From Streptomyces sp. NBC_01775 (GTDB lineage: Bacteria > Actinomycetota > Actinomycetes > Streptomycetales > Streptomycetaceae), in contig NZ_CP109104.1 of assembly GCF_035917675.1 (NCBI RefSeq), positions 2,542,001-2,606,000 on the forward strand: a DNA stretch of 64,000 bases, written 5' to 3'. How positions within the stretch are numbered: position 1 is the first letter of the stretch; each line of letters opens with the position of its first letter. Under the pieces are notes generated by a model. The model did not search any database. It was not told the origin of the DNA and saw only the letters and a program-made list of their open reading frames with translations. Below, in pieces: positions 17,206-26,351 of the stretch. A program made the position numbers and the translations under genes.

Positions 17206-19407
17206 TCAGCCCGCGGCGACCTGGCGGACGGCCCGGGTCACGTCGTAGACGCCGGGCACCTGCTGCATGGCGCGCATCAGCGCGGGGAGCCCGGCGGCGT
17301 CGGGCAGTTGGAGCGTGTAGGTGTGCCGTACGCGCTGTTCGCGCGGGGGTTCGACGTCGGCGGAGACGACGGCGGCGCCCTGTGCTGCGATGGTCTCGGT
17401 GAGGTCGGCGAGCAGGTGGGGCCTGCTGAACGACTCGGCCCGGAGGGTGACCCTGCATCCCACGGCGCCCTGCTCCCACCGTACGGAGAGCGCGGTGCGC
17501 CCGGCGGAGGCCATCCGGGCCACCGACTGGCAGCTGTCGCGGTGCACGGTGACGGCGCCCCCGCGCACCGGGAATCCGGTGACCGCGTCGGTCGGTACCG
17601 GTGTGCAGCAGCGGGCGAGCCGGACCGGTGTGCCGGGGTGACCGGGGACGACGGGGGTGTTCTCGGCAGCCGGGTCACCGGATGGTGCGAGAACGGGGCT
17701 GTCCGGGCCGGGCTCGCCCGGTGCCGGCGGTGTGGACGAGGCCGCCGCGCCGTCGGCGACGGCCGCTTCGTCGCCGGCGGGGGCCGGGAATCCGGTGACT
17801 CCGGAGCGCTCCGCCTGGGGACGGTCCTGGGGCTGGGTGTGGGCGGCCTGCCACTGCCGGATGGCGATGCGGGCGGCCGGGGTGCGCACGTGATCGAGCC
17901 ACTCGGGGGACGGCCCCGAGGGGCTGCCGCTGCCGGGCTCCAGGAAGAGCTGAAGCGCGTCGCCGTCCCGCAGCACTGTCGTGAGGGAGGTCAGCCGGCC
18001 GTTCACGCGCGCGCCGATACAGCGGTGTCCGGCCTCACCCAGCCGGGCGTAGGCGGCGTCGACGCAGGTGGCCCCGGCCGGGAGGGGCTGCGTTCCGCCG
18101 CCGGTGCCCTCCGGGGCGGCTACGGCGCAGTAGACGGTGATCTCGCGATCCTGCGCCAGCTCGTCATGGAGCTCGGCCCAGAAGGTGTTCGAGTCCGGCG
18201 CGTTGCTCTGCCACTCCAGAAGCCGGGAGAGCCACCCGGGGCGCGTGGGGTCGGCCCGCTCCCCCGGTGCCCCCTCGGATGCTGCGGCCTCGGCGGCCTC
18301 GGCGCTCTCGACGGCATCGGCGGCGTGCGGGTCGCCAAGGGCGACGACCCCCGCCTCCGCGACACGGTGCATCCGGTGGGTGCGTACGAGCACCTCGGCG
18401 ACCCTGCCGTCGGTGTCGGCGATGGCGGTGTGCAGCGACTGGTAGAGGTTGAACTTCGGCGCGGCGATGAAGTCCTTGAACTCGGAGATCACCGGGGTGA
18501 AGCAGGTGTGCAGTTCGCCGAGGACGGCGTAGCAGTCCGCGTCCTCGCCCACGAGGATCAGCAGCCGCCCGAAGTCGCAGTCGCCGAGCTCGCCGCGTTT
18601 GAGCCGCAGCCGGTGCACGGAGACGGCGTGCCGGGGACGGATGAGCACCTGGGTCGCGATCCCGGCCTCGCGCATCGTGCGGCGCACCTCGGCGGCGATG
18701 CCCGTGAGCGGGTCGGGCCGCGCGGTGTGCTCGCGGATCAACTCACGGGTCGTGGCGTGCTCTTCGGGGTGCAGGATGGCGAAGACGAGGTCTTCCAGCT
18801 CGCTCTTGAGTGCCTGCACGCCGAGCCGTTCGGCGAGCGGGATGAGCACGTCCCGGGTGACCTTGGCGATCCGGGCCTGCTTCTCGGGGCGCATCACGCC
18901 GAGGGTGCGCATGTTGTGCAGCCGGTCGGCGAGCTTGATCGACATGACGCGCACGTCGCTGCCGGTGGCGACGAGCATCTTGCGGAAGGTCTCGGGCTCG
19001 GCGGCCGTTCCGTAGTCGACCTTCTCCAACTTGGTGACGCCGTCGACCAGATAGGAGACCTCTTCGCCGAACTCCTCCCTCACCTGATCGAGGGTCACCT
19101 CGGTGTCCTCGACGGTGTCGTGCAGCAGGGAGGCGGTGAGCGTCGTCGTCTCGGCGCCGAGCTGCGCCAGCAGGAGTGTGACGGCCAGGGGGTGGGTGAT
19201 GTAGGGCTCGCCGCTCTTGCGCATCTGGCCGCGGTGGGAGGATTCGGCCAGCACATAGGCCCTGCGCAGGGGGCGCAGATCGGCGCCCGGATGGTGGGCC
19301 CTGTGGACCTTCGCCACATGTTCGATGGCGTCCGGCAGGGAACCCCTGGGCGTGACGCCCAACAGCGCCGCCTTGCTGAGCTTCCGCAGACTGCGCACCG
19401 CGCTCAT
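17206..19407 (-). CDS. rshA: RelA/SpoT homologue (RSH; RshA-type)
   Basis: (p)ppGpp-metabolising enzyme, 733 aa, probably the second Streptomyces RSH. The hydrolase HD domain looks intact: SSHRGQMRKSGEPYITHP, LLHDTVEDTE and KLADRLHNMRTLG. The synthetase domain has EFKDFIAAPKFNLYQSLHTA and AEVLVRT, but the usual DLLAxRVxV strand reads CDFGRLLILVGED, losing the conserved Arg. After a long Glu/Ala linker come a TGS-like region (ITVYCAVAAPEG), a second Pro/Ala-rich linker, a Cys-rich RLARCCTPVP segment and a C-terminal ACT domain. ATG at 19407 has GGAGG five bases upstream; the GTG two codons earlier is too close to it. Net activity cannot be read from sequence. Confidence 0.9.
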   Translation of the reverse strand: MSAVRSLRKLSKAALLGVTPRGSLPDAIEHVAKVHRAHHPGADLRPLRRAYVLAESSHRGQMRKSGEPYITHPLAVTLLLAQLGAETTTLTASLLHDTVEDTEVTLDQVREEFGEEVSYLVDGVTKLEKVDYGTAAEPETFRKMLVATGSDVRVMSIKLADRLHNMRTLGVMRPEKQARIAKVTRDVLIPLAERLGVQALKSELEDLVFAILHPEEHATTRELIREHTARPDPLTGIAAEVRRTMREAGIATQVLIRPRHAVSVHRLRLKRGELGDCDFGRLLILVGEDADCYAVLGELHTCFTPVISEFKDFIAAPKFNLYQSLHTAIADTDGRVAEVLVRTHRMHRVAEAGVVALGDPHAADAVESAEAAEAAASEGAPGERADPTRPGWLSRLLEWQSNAPDSNTFWAELHDELAQDREITVYCAVAAPEGTGGGTQPLPAGATCVDAAYARLGEAGHRCIGARVNGRLTSLTTVLRDGDALQLFLEPGSGSPSGPSPEWLDHVRTPAARIAIRQWQAAHTQPQDRPQAERSGVTGFPAPAGDEAAVADGAAASSTPPAPGEPGPDSPVLAPSGDPAAENTPVVPGHPGTPVRLARCCTPVPTDAVTGFPVRGGAVTVHRDSCQSVARMASAGRTALSVRWEQGAVGCRVTLRAESFSRPHLLADLTETIAAQGAAVVSADVEPPREQRVRHTYTLQLPDAAGLPALMRAMQQVPGVYDVTRAVRQVAAG

Positions 19408-19534
19408 GGGCACCTCCCGCTCCTGTGCACCCCGGCAGGGGGTGCGATGCTATCGACCCCATCATGTGCCGCTGACCGGGTCGCGCTCACAGTGAGCGGG
19501 ATCACCCCATCGTGCGACGTTTAGGACCGGCCTC

Positions 19535-20410
19535 TCATGGAAGCAGGCCCGAATCGACCCTGCCCTCGGCGATGATTTCCGCGGGGCCGGTCATCTCGAT
19601 CTCGCCGTCGGGCCGCTCGGTGATGACGAGCCGGCCGCCGGGCACATCCACGGTGTAGGTGGCGGGAACACCGTCCCGCCTGGGGTCGGCGCCGTCCCTG
19701 CGCGCGGTCGCCGCCATCACGGCGCAGGCGCCGGTGCCGCAGGAGCGGGTCTCGCCCGCGCCCCGCTCGTGCACCCGCAGCGCCACGTGACGCGGGCCCC
19801 GGTCGACGACGAACTCGACATTGACTCCGTCCGGGTACGCGGTGGCGGGCAGCGTCTCGGGCGCTTCCAGCAGCGGTCCGGCTTCCGCCAGATCGGCGAC
19901 GAAGGCCACGGCGTGCGGATTGCCCATGCCGACCTTGCGCGCGGGCCAGGCGCGGCCCCCCACGCCGACGGTGACCTCGCCGTCGGCGCCCTCGGGCAAC
20001 TGGGCGGTGCCCATGGCGACGGTGATGTCCCCGCCTTCCTTGGCGATGTGGATCTGCCGCACCCCGGCCCTGGTCGCGATGGCGAGGTCGCCGGGCTGGG
20101 CCAGGTCCTCGCGCTCCAGATAGCGGGCGAAGACCCGGGCTCCGTTGCCGCACATCTCGGCCACCGAGCCGTCCGCGTTGCGGTAGTCCATGAACCACTC
20201 GGCGTCACCGGCCATGGCCCTGGCCTCCGGATGGGCCGCCGAGCGGACGACGCGCAGGACCCCGTCGGCGCCGATGCCCGCCCTCCGGTCGCACAGCCGT
20301 GCTACCGCCTCCGGAGACAGATCGAGCAGGCCGTCCGGGTCGGGGATGATCACGAAGTCGTTCTCTGTGCCGTGTCCCTTCAGGAACGGCACGCCCTGTG
20401 CGCTGGTCAC
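19535..20410 (-). CDS. dapF: Diaminopimelate epimerase
   Basis: Converts LL- to meso-diaminopimelate for lysine and peptidoglycan synthesis. The two catalytic cysteines are in EMCGNGARV and RSCGTGACAV, and the family N-terminus FLKGHGTENDF is present. Start choice: the GTG at 20410 (MTSAQGVPFLKGHG) lacks a Shine-Dalgarno, but TACGAT (20418-20423) lies seven bases upstream, placing the transcript start at or next to it, so a leaderless mRNA is likely. A GTG at 20437 would add nine residues. About 290 aa, normal for the family. Confidence 0.95.
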   Translation of the reverse strand: MTSAQGVPFLKGHGTENDFVIIPDPDGLLDLSPEAVARLCDRRAGIGADGVLRVVRSAAHPEARAMAGDAEWFMDYRNADGSVAEMCGNGARVFARYLEREDLAQPGDLAIATRAGVRQIHIAKEGGDITVAMGTAQLPEGADGEVTVGVGGRAWPARKVGMGNPHAVAFVADLAEAGPLLEAPETLPATAYPDGVNVEFVVDRGPRHVALRVHERGAGETRSCGTGACAVMAATARRDGADPRRDGVPATYTVDVPGGRLVITERPDGEIEMTGPAEIIAEGRVDSGLLP

Positions 20411-20440
20411 GCTTTCGATCGTACGGGACACGTGCACGGC

Positions 20441-21031
20441 TCAACCACGAAGCCGGGCGACCCGCCAGACCGCCAGGACGACCACCGTGCAGACGACCAC
20501 GGCGTAGATCAGGACGACGCGCCAGTCGGGCCGCTTGCCGGAGCCTCTCGCCGGAAGCCCCGGCCAGGTCTGGCCGACCCTGCGGGCCGCCATGACGCCC
20601 CAGCCCGCGGCGCAGCCGCACAGCAGCAGGCCCAGCATGGAGACCACGGCACCCGAGCTGCCGCCCGGCTCGAAGGCGAGGGGGAAGGCGAACATCAGCG
20701 ACCCGAGGGCACCCAGCACGACGATGGGGGCCAGCTGCCACAGCCGCAGCTTGCGTTGGGGGCGCAGTTCGTGGGGCTCGACCGGGGGCTCGGCGCCGTC
20801 GGGCACCGCACCGTCCTCGCCCTCCTCGGACACCACGTCCTGAGGTTCCGCTTCCTGTTCCGCTTCGAGGTCCTGCTCGGGTTCCGGTTCCGCCCCGGGC
20901 GCCGGGACCGAAGCGGCCGGGGCGTCCTTCGTACGGGATACCCCGTTGACCAGATTCATCGCGGGCTCTGCCGTCTCGGGGGACTCTCCGTTCACCGGGA
21001 TCTCTTCGTTGTCACGAGGGCCGGCCTCCAT
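20441..21031 (-). CDS. Uncharacterised three-helix membrane protein with acidic N-terminus
   Basis: Not recognised as a named family. The N-terminal ~85 residues are acidic and Pro/Glu-rich and look disordered. Three hydrophobic segments follow: PIVVLGALGSLMFAFPLAF, VVSMLGLLLCGCAAGWGVMAA and VVLIYAVVVCTVVVLAVW. The ATG at 21031 has GGGAGG ten bases upstream; a GTG two codons earlier at 21037 is also possible. It sits between miaA and dapF on the same strand. Function unknown. Confidence 0.75.
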   Translation of the reverse strand: MEAGPRDNEEIPVNGESPETAEPAMNLVNGVSRTKDAPAASVPAPGAEPEPEQDLEAEQEAEPQDVVSEEGEDGAVPDGAEPPVEPHELRPQRKLRLWQLAPIVVLGALGSLMFAFPLAFEPGGSSGAVVSMLGLLLCGCAAGWGVMAARRVGQTWPGLPARGSGKRPDWRVVLIYAVVVCTVVVLAVWRVARLRG

Positions 21032-21138
21032 CGCCACGCGCCCTCCCAACTTCGGCTCAACGGCTCGAACGATGGTCGATGATGGCATGCCGGGGGTAAC
21101 GGGACGGTCGCACAGTGCCTCCCGATGCCATCACGTGA

Positions 21139-22107
21139 TCAGGCTGTGACCGCGCTCGCGTGCAACGCCAGCGCGGCACCGGGCAGTTCCGCCCTGTCCG
21201 CCTCGGCTCCGCTGAGCCAGTGCACCCGGGGATCGCGCCGGAACCAGGAATCCTGACGGCGCGCGAACCGCTTGGTGGCACGGACCGTCTCGGCACGCGC
21301 CGCCTCGTCGGTGTACTCGCCCGCCAGGGAAGCGAGCACCTGCTGGTATCCGAGGGCGCGCGAAGCCGTGCGCCCTTCGCGCAGCCCCTCGCCCTCCAGC
21401 GCACGCACCTCGTCGACCAGACCCGCCTCCCACATGCGATCCACCCGGCGTGCGATCCGCTCGTCCAGTTCGGGGCGCGCGACGTCGACTCCGATCTGGA
21501 CGGTGTCGTAGACGGCCTCGTGGCCGGGCAGGTTGGCGGTGAAGGGCCGGCCGGTGATCTCGATGACCTCCAGGGCGCGGACGATACGGCGCCCGTTGCT
21601 GGGCAGTATCGCGCGGGCCGCCTCCGGATCCTCGCGGGCGAGCCGAGCGTGGAGCGGGCCGGGGCCGCTCTCGGCCAGCTCCGCCTCCAGCCGGGCGCGC
21701 ACCTCCGGATCGGTGCCGGGGAAGTCCATGGCGTCCAGCGCACCGCGCACATACAGGCCGGAGCCACCGACGAGAACGGGCACGCGCCCCTGGGAGCGCA
21801 GCTTGTCGATCTCGGCGCGGGCGAGCCTTTGGTACTCGGCGACGCTGGCCGCCACCGTGACGTCCCAGATGTCGAGCAGATGGTGCGGCACACCCTGCCG
21901 CTCCTGGACGCTCAGCTTGGCGGTGCCGATGTCCATCCCGCGGTAGAGCTGCATGGAGTCCGCGTTGATGACCTCGCCGCCCAGCTCCCGGGCCAGGAAG
22001 ACGCCCAGGTCCGACTTTCCGGCCGCTGTGGGGCCCACGACGGCGATGACCGGCGGGGCGCCGGGAGAGGCGGGCGGCGGCTGCGGGGTTGCGGCTTGGG
22101 CGTTCAC
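21139..22107 (-). CDS. miaA: tRNA dimethylallyltransferase
   Basis: Transfers a dimethylallyl group to A37 of tRNAs reading UNN codons; MiaB, encoded about 3 kb away, then methylthiolates the product. The P-loop is [13 protein letters not shown] (~24-36), followed by the substrate motif [18 protein letters not shown] and the conserved [17 protein letters not shown] and [17 protein letters not shown] segments. The GTG start has no strong ribosome site. The protein is 322 aa, normal for the family. Confidence 0.96.
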   Translation of the reverse strand: MNAQAATPQPPPASPGAPPVIAVVGPTAAGKSDLGVFLARELGGEVINADSMQLYRGMDIGTAKLSVQERQGVPHHLLDIWDVTVAASVAEYQRLARAEIDKLRSQGRVPVLVGGSGLYVRGALDAMDFPGTDPEVRARLEAELAESGPGPLHARLAREDPEAARAILPSNGRRIVRALEVIEITGRPFTANLPGHEAVYDTVQIGVDVARPELDERIARRVDRMWEAGLVDEVRALEGEGLREGRTASRALGYQQVLASLAGEYTDEAARAETVRATKRFARRQDSWFRRDPRVHWLSGAEADRAELPGAALALHASAVTA

Positions 22108-22289
22108 GGCTTAAGTCTCGCAAACGCCGCTCCCGCTTCCCGAACGAGCGACGTGACGGGCCGCGCATGGGGTCGTTGCCAGTTGCGAGGTTCCGACAGC
22201 CGGTTTGCGCGCCGGTGCCTCGGGGCGGCGCAATGAGACGCTCCGCAAGGCGCGGGATTTCGCCCACACGAGTAAGGTCTGGAGTAGAT

Positions 22290-22748
22290 ATGGGCGTTTT
22301 TGCGAGGCTTCTCGGTCGTTCGTCCGGCAAGTCAACAGAGGACACCGCTGAGGCCACTCCCGCGAAGGAAACCGCAGCCGACGAGCCGACGGAAAGGGCG
22401 GACGAGAAGTCCGCACCGTCCGAGGCCGACCGGACCGACGGGGCCGCTGAAACCCCCGGAGCCGCCGACGCCCCCGGAAGCCCCGCTTCCGGCGCGGAGG
22501 CCGGAACCGGGGACACAGCCGGTGACGCCGCCGCCACGGAAAACCCTGCACCATCCGGTGAGCGGGAAGAGCCCTCGGGCACGAACGGGCAGAGCGCGAA
22601 GCGCGAGGGCGAGGAGCCCGCCGCCACGGCCGAGGCGGGTGGCGGCGATGATGGCGGTGACAGTGGTGACGGCGGCGTCGGCATCCCCAAGCAGCAGTCG
22701 GCCGAGGAGGCCGCCGACAGCGAGAGCGGGGAGAACGCCCGCAAGTAG
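22290..22748 (+). CDS. Small acidic low-complexity protein
   Basis: Predicted 152-aa protein. Only the first ~12 residues (MGVFARLLGRSS) look structured; the rest is Glu/Ala/Thr/Gly/Asp-rich and probably disordered, ending EEAADSESGENARK. The ATG has GGAG five bases upstream. It lies divergent from miaA and 42 bp before a small MT0933-type gene, so the two may form an operon. I recall similar short proteins beginning MG(I/V)F at this place in other Streptomyces, without known function. It contains one copy of the dispersed GCACCATCCGGT motif at 22548. Confidence 0.65.
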   Translation: MGVFARLLGRSSGKSTEDTAEATPAKETAADEPTERADEKSAPSEADRTDGAAETPGAADAPGSPASGAEAGTGDTAGDAAATENPAPSGEREEPSGTNGQSAKREGEEPAATAEAGGGDDGGDSGDGGVGIPKQQSAEEAADSESGENARK

Positions 22749-22790
22749 GCCGTGCGGAGAGCCGGACGGCCTGGGAGAAAGGTGATCACG

Positions 22791-23042
22791 ATGGGCTTCA
22801 TGGACAAGGTCAAGGGCCTCATGGGCCAGCACGGCGACAAGGTCCAGCGAGGCCTGGACAAGGCCGCGCAGACCGCGGACTCCAAGACCAAGGGCAAGTA
22901 CAGCGCCCAGATCAAGTCCGGTACGCGAAAGGCCAAGGAAGCGGCCGAGCGGCTCTCCGACGACAGCGGCGGCGGTTCGGGCAAGAGGGGCGGCGGACAG
23001 GGCCCGCAGGGCGGTGGGAGCGGCTCCGGACCGCGCGCCTGA
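22791..23042 (+). CDS. MT0933-like antitoxin family protein
   Basis: An 83-aa basic, helical protein with the core MGFMDKVKGLMGQHGDKVQRGLD then KTKGKYSAQIKSGTRKAKEAAERL, matching the actinobacterial MT0933 antitoxin-like family. A Gly/Ser-rich tail follows. The ATG at 22791 has GAGAAAGG upstream; the GTG three codons earlier overlaps that site. No toxin-like partner is adjacent: the upstream gene is acidic low-complexity and a terminator-like hairpin follows. The toxin-antitoxin role is therefore doubtful here. Confidence 0.75.
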   Translation: MGFMDKVKGLMGQHGDKVQRGLDKAAQTADSKTKGKYSAQIKSGTRKAKEAAERLSDDSGGGSGKRGGGQGPQGGGSGSGPRA

Positions 23043-23086
23043 CGCCGACGGCCCTGGGCCTCGTCCGGCGCGCCGTAGGGGCGCTC

Positions 23087-23118
23087 GCGGGGGTGTGCGG
23101 GACACCGCGCACCCCCGC
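23087..23118 (+). terminator. Hairpin terminator after the MT0933-like gene
   Basis: A 14-bp stem (GCGGGGGTGTGCGG against CCGCGCACCCCCGC, one mismatch) closes on the tetraloop GACA. It lies 44 bp after the plus-strand stop and 63 bp past the stop of the convergent dioxygenase-like gene, so it may act in both directions. Confidence 0.75.
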
Positions 23119-23130
23119 TGCCATGCGCTC

Positions 23131-23176
23131 CCCGTGACGCGTTACGGATCAGCCCCGTGACGCGTCACGGCTCAGC
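23131..23176. repeat. Two tandem 23-bp units, each holding a 16-bp palindrome
   Basis: Copies at 23131-23153 and 23154-23176 differ at two positions. Each contains CCGTGACGCGTCACGG, a perfect palindrome in copy 2 and one mismatch from it in copy 1. The array ends just beside the stop codon of the extradiol-dioxygenase-like gene. It could be a paired protein-binding site or a duplicated cruciform-forming element. Confidence 0.75.
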
Positions 23177-23180
23177 GCCC

Positions 23181-23888
23181 CTACGACCAGCTCGCGACGA
23201 GGTAGCCGACACCGTACGGAGCCTCGTCGTACAGGAGGCGGCCGGCGAGCCCCGCGCCCTCCCCCGCGCCCGCGAGGGTCTGCCAGGAGGAGCGCCCCGC
23301 CGCCTTCAGGTCGTAGGCCAACTCCTCGTCCAGCGCGAGGATCGCGTCCACATCGGCCGAGCCCAGCGACCGTGCCGCCTCGGCGTCGAAGGCTGCGGCG
23401 CGGTCGTCGAAGTATCCGGGAGCCTTCAGAGTGCGGCAGTTGCTGCCGTCGCCCATCACCAGCAGCGCGACGCGGTCCGCGCCCGCGGCCAGTTCGCGCC
23501 CGGTCTCCTGGCAGCGGGACCTGGCGAGCGGTTCGCCGATGCCGAGCCCCTCGACCGGGGAGCCCGTCCAGTCCGTGCGCTCCAGCAGCCAGGCGCCGAC
23601 CGCCAGGGATGGCGGCAGCTCGCGGCGGGCGGGGTCGCCCTTGCCGAGGCTCACTTCCAGGGGGACGCCGAAGCCCGCGAAGGACCCGCGAGTGCCCTGC
23701 GGGTGGGGGCCACGGCCGGGCTGCTCGGCGGGGCCGAGGACATACAGCCGGTCGGGGCGCGCGGCGGCCAGGACGCCGAGGGCGTCGTAGCAGGCGGCAC
23801 GCGCCGGCTCCATCTCGGGGGCAGCGCCACTGGCGACCTCGGGGACGAGCAGCGGCGGACAAGGGCATACGGCTGCGGCGACAAGCAT
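23181..23888 (-). CDS. Class III extradiol dioxygenase (LigB)-like protein
   Basis: A 235-aa protein resembling the B-subunit fold of class III ring-cleavage dioxygenases, widespread in Streptomyces beside miaB. The start at 23888 gives MLVAAAVCPCPPLLVPEVA, the conserved N-terminus; codons upstream lack a ribosome site. LLVMGDGSNCRTLKAPGYFDDRAAAFD is the most family-like block. The usual paired N-terminal metal-ligand histidines are not evident, so catalysis is uncertain. Transcribed in the same direction as the miaB upstream of it. Confidence 0.8.
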   Translation of the reverse strand: MLVAAAVCPCPPLLVPEVASGAAPEMEPARAACYDALGVLAAARPDRLYVLGPAEQPGRGPHPQGTRGSFAGFGVPLEVSLGKGDPARRELPPSLAVGAWLLERTDWTGSPVEGLGIGEPLARSRCQETGRELAAGADRVALLVMGDGSNCRTLKAPGYFDDRAAAFDAEAARSLGSADVDAILALDEELAYDLKAAGRSSWQTLAGAGEGAGLAGRLLYDEAPYGVGYLVASWS

Positions 23889-24033
23889 GGCGCGCAGCTT
23901 AAGCGCCGTACGTGCCACTTCCCACCCTGCCCGCGCCGTGACTCACCCGCCCGTGCGAGAGCGTTGACGCGGGCCGCGACGGCGGGGATCTCATCTGCCC
24001 GCCGTCGCACGGCCGTTCCGCGGCGCTGAGGGT

Positions 24034-25557
24034 TCAGTGTGTGCCGCAGCCGCCGGTCGCGGCGGGCAGCGGCGCGGGCACGCCGACCGTGGGCAGCCCG
24101 AGCATCACGCCCTGGCCCTCCTGGGGAGCGGGATCGGGGGCCGTGGTGCGGCGCTCCCAGGCGTCTCCCGCGCGGGTGCGGCGCACCGCGAGCGGGCCGC
24201 CCTCGGCGAGCAGGTGGTGGGGTGCGGCGTAGGTGACCTCGACGGTGACGACGTCGCCGGGGCGTACCGGCTCCTGCGGCCGGGTGAAGTGCACCAGCCG
24301 GCTGTCCGGGGCGCGGCCGGACAGGCGCTGGGTGACGTCGTCCTTGCGGCCCTCACCCTCGGCGACCATCAGCTCCAGGGTGCGGCCCACCTGGCGCTTG
24401 TTCTCCTCCCAGGAGATCTCCTCCTGGAGCGCGACAAGGCGCTCGTAGCGCTCCTGGACGACCGCCTTGGGGATCTGCCCGTCCATCTCGGCGGCGGGCG
24501 TCCCGGGGCGCTTGCTGTACTGGAAGGTGAACGCCTGCGCGAAGCGGGCCTCCCGTACGACGTGCAGCGTCTCCTCGAAGTCCGCCTCGGTCTCACCGGG
24601 GAAGCCCACGATGATGTCGGTCGAGAGCGCGGCCTCGGGGATGGCGGCGCGGACCTTCTCGATGATCCCGAGGTAGCGCTCCTGGCGGTAGGAGCGGCGC
24701 ATGGCCTTCAGGACGCGGGAGGAGCCGGACTGGAGCGGCATGTGCAGCTGCGGCATCACGTTGGGCGTCTCGGCCATGGCGGCGATCACGTCGTCGGTGA
24801 AGTCGCGGGGGTGCGGAGAGGTGAAGCGCACCCTCTCCAGCCCCTCGATACGGCCGCAGGCGCGCAGCAGCTTGCTGAACGCCTCGCTGTCGCCGATGTC
24901 GGAGCCGTAGGCGTTGACGTTCTGGCCGAGCAGGGTGATCTCGCTGACGCCCTCGTCGACCAAGGCCTCGATCTCGGCGAGGATGTCGCCGGGCCTGCGG
25001 TCCTTCTCCTTGCCGCGCAGCTGCGGAACGATGCAGAACGTACAGGTGTTGTTGCAGCCCACGGAGACGGAGACCCAGGCCGCGTAGGCACTCTCGCGGC
25101 GGGTGGGCAGCGTCGAGGGGAACGCCTCCAGGGAGTCGGCGATCTCGACCTGCGCCTCTTCCTGGACGCGGGCGCGCTCCAGGAGGACGGGGAGTTTGCC
25201 GACGTTGTGGGTGCCGAAGACCACGTCGACCCAAGGGGCCTTCTTCACGATGGTGTCGCGGTCCTTCTGGGCGAGGCAGCCGCCGACCGCGATCTGCATG
25301 CCGGGGCGCGCGGCCTTCTTGGGCGCGAGCTGGCCGAGATTGCCGTAGAGGCGGTTGTCGGCGTTCTCCCGGACGGCGCAGGTGTTGAAGACGACGACGT
25401 CGGCGGCCTCGGCGCCCTTGGGCGCCGGCACATATCCGGCGTTCTCCAGCAGACCCGCCATCCGCTCGGAGTCGTGGACGTTCATCTGGCACCCGAAGGT
25501 GCGCACCTCGTATGTACCCTTGACACCCACTGCCTGGCTCCGGTCGCTGCTGCTCAT
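24034..25557 (-). CDS. miaB: tRNA-2-methylthio-N6-dimethylallyladenosine synthase
   Basis: Radical-SAM methylthiotransferase acting on i6A37 of tRNA, the step after MiaA. The N-terminal UPF0004 domain has the auxiliary-cluster cysteines in [23 protein letters not shown] and VGGCLAQKD. The radical SAM motif is GCNNTCTFC, and a TRAM domain (~380-450) follows. The protein is 507 aa, with a ~45-residue Pro/Ala-rich tail ending GGCGTH. TACTCT lies six bases before the ATG and there is no Shine-Dalgarno, suggesting leaderless translation. Confidence 0.96.
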   Translation of the reverse strand: MSSSDRSQAVGVKGTYEVRTFGCQMNVHDSERMAGLLENAGYVPAPKGAEAADVVVFNTCAVRENADNRLYGNLGQLAPKKAARPGMQIAVGGCLAQKDRDTIVKKAPWVDVVFGTHNVGKLPVLLERARVQEEAQVEIADSLEAFPSTLPTRRESAYAAWVSVSVGCNNTCTFCIVPQLRGKEKDRRPGDILAEIEALVDEGVSEITLLGQNVNAYGSDIGDSEAFSKLLRACGRIEGLERVRFTSPHPRDFTDDVIAAMAETPNVMPQLHMPLQSGSSRVLKAMRRSYRQERYLGIIEKVRAAIPEAALSTDIIVGFPGETEADFEETLHVVREARFAQAFTFQYSKRPGTPAAEMDGQIPKAVVQERYERLVALQEEISWEENKRQVGRTLELMVAEGEGRKDDVTQRLSGRAPDSRLVHFTRPQEPVRPGDVVTVEVTYAAPHHLLAEGGPLAVRRTRAGDAWERRTTAPDPAPQEGQGVMLGLPTVGVPAPLPAATGGCGTH

Positions 25558-25642
25558 GCGACAAGAGTAGGCGCTGGACCGGATGCTTCTCGCCCCGGAG
25601 GCGGTCGGCGGGCGGGCGGACGACGATCAGCTGTGACGTAGC

Positions 25643-26158
25643 TCACTGGCCGAATTCGACGGGCAACGGAAGCGTCGCCCACACCGCGTTGCCGCGCGTG
25701 AGCGGGGAGCGGCGTACGCCCCACTCGCCCGCCAGTGCCGCCACGATGCACAGCCCGCGCCCGCTCTCCTCTTCGGCGTCGCCGTACCGGGGGCGCGGCA
25801 CTCTTTCGCCCTCGGCCTGGTCGTGCACCTCTATGCGCAAGAGGCCACCGCCGGATGCTCCCGGACCGGTGGCCGGAGCGAGGGCCGCGCGGCACACGAG
25901 GCCGGAGCCGGTCGGGCAGTCCGCGTGGACGACGGCATTGGCGGCCAGCTCCGAGAGGAGCAGGACGGCGCTCTCGGCAACACTCAGGGGCACCGTCGGC
26001 TCGCGCCGGCCCTCCAGCCACCGCGTGAACAGGGCGCGCACCCGCGCGACGTGCCCCTTGCGGGCGGGGAAGCTGAGCTGCCAGTCCTGGCACGCGGCCG
26101 AGCCGTCCAGGGCGGGGGCGGCGGGTACTGGGTCCCGGCGAGCGGGGGCGGCGTACAC
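25643..26158 (-). CDS. Anti-sigma-factor-like ATP-binding protein (HATPase_c)
   Basis: RsbW/SpoIIAB-like GHKL ATPase of 171 aa with the N box LLLSELAANAVVHA and G box EESGRGLCIVAALAGEWGV. The GTG at 26158 is chosen because GGAAGG lies eight bases upstream; a GTG at 26197 lacks one. It is divergent from an XRE/DUF5753 regulator, a pairing repeated many times in Streptomyces genomes. No sigma factor or anti-anti-sigma gene is adjacent, so its partner is unknown. Confidence 0.85.
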   Translation of the reverse strand: MYAAPARRDPVPAAPALDGSAACQDWQLSFPARKGHVARVRALFTRWLEGRREPTVPLSVAESAVLLLSELAANAVVHADCPTGSGLVCRAALAPATGPGASGGGLLRIEVHDQAEGERVPRPRYGDAEEESGRGLCIVAALAGEWGVRRSPLTRGNAVWATLPLPVEFGQ

Positions 26159-26351
26159 GTGAGGCGCCTTCCGTCGGACTGGTCCGGGCCCTGCCACAGG
26201 GCCGTGAAGCGTGGTCTGCCCGTCACTATGGCCTCTGGCGCCCCACTCAGCAACCGTCAGGATGAAATTTTCACTTCACTCCCCGCACCCTGCCCCCGGA
26301 CGGATTTTGCTGTCACACTCTCGCCGGTGCTGATGCGCGGTCAGGAGGTAG

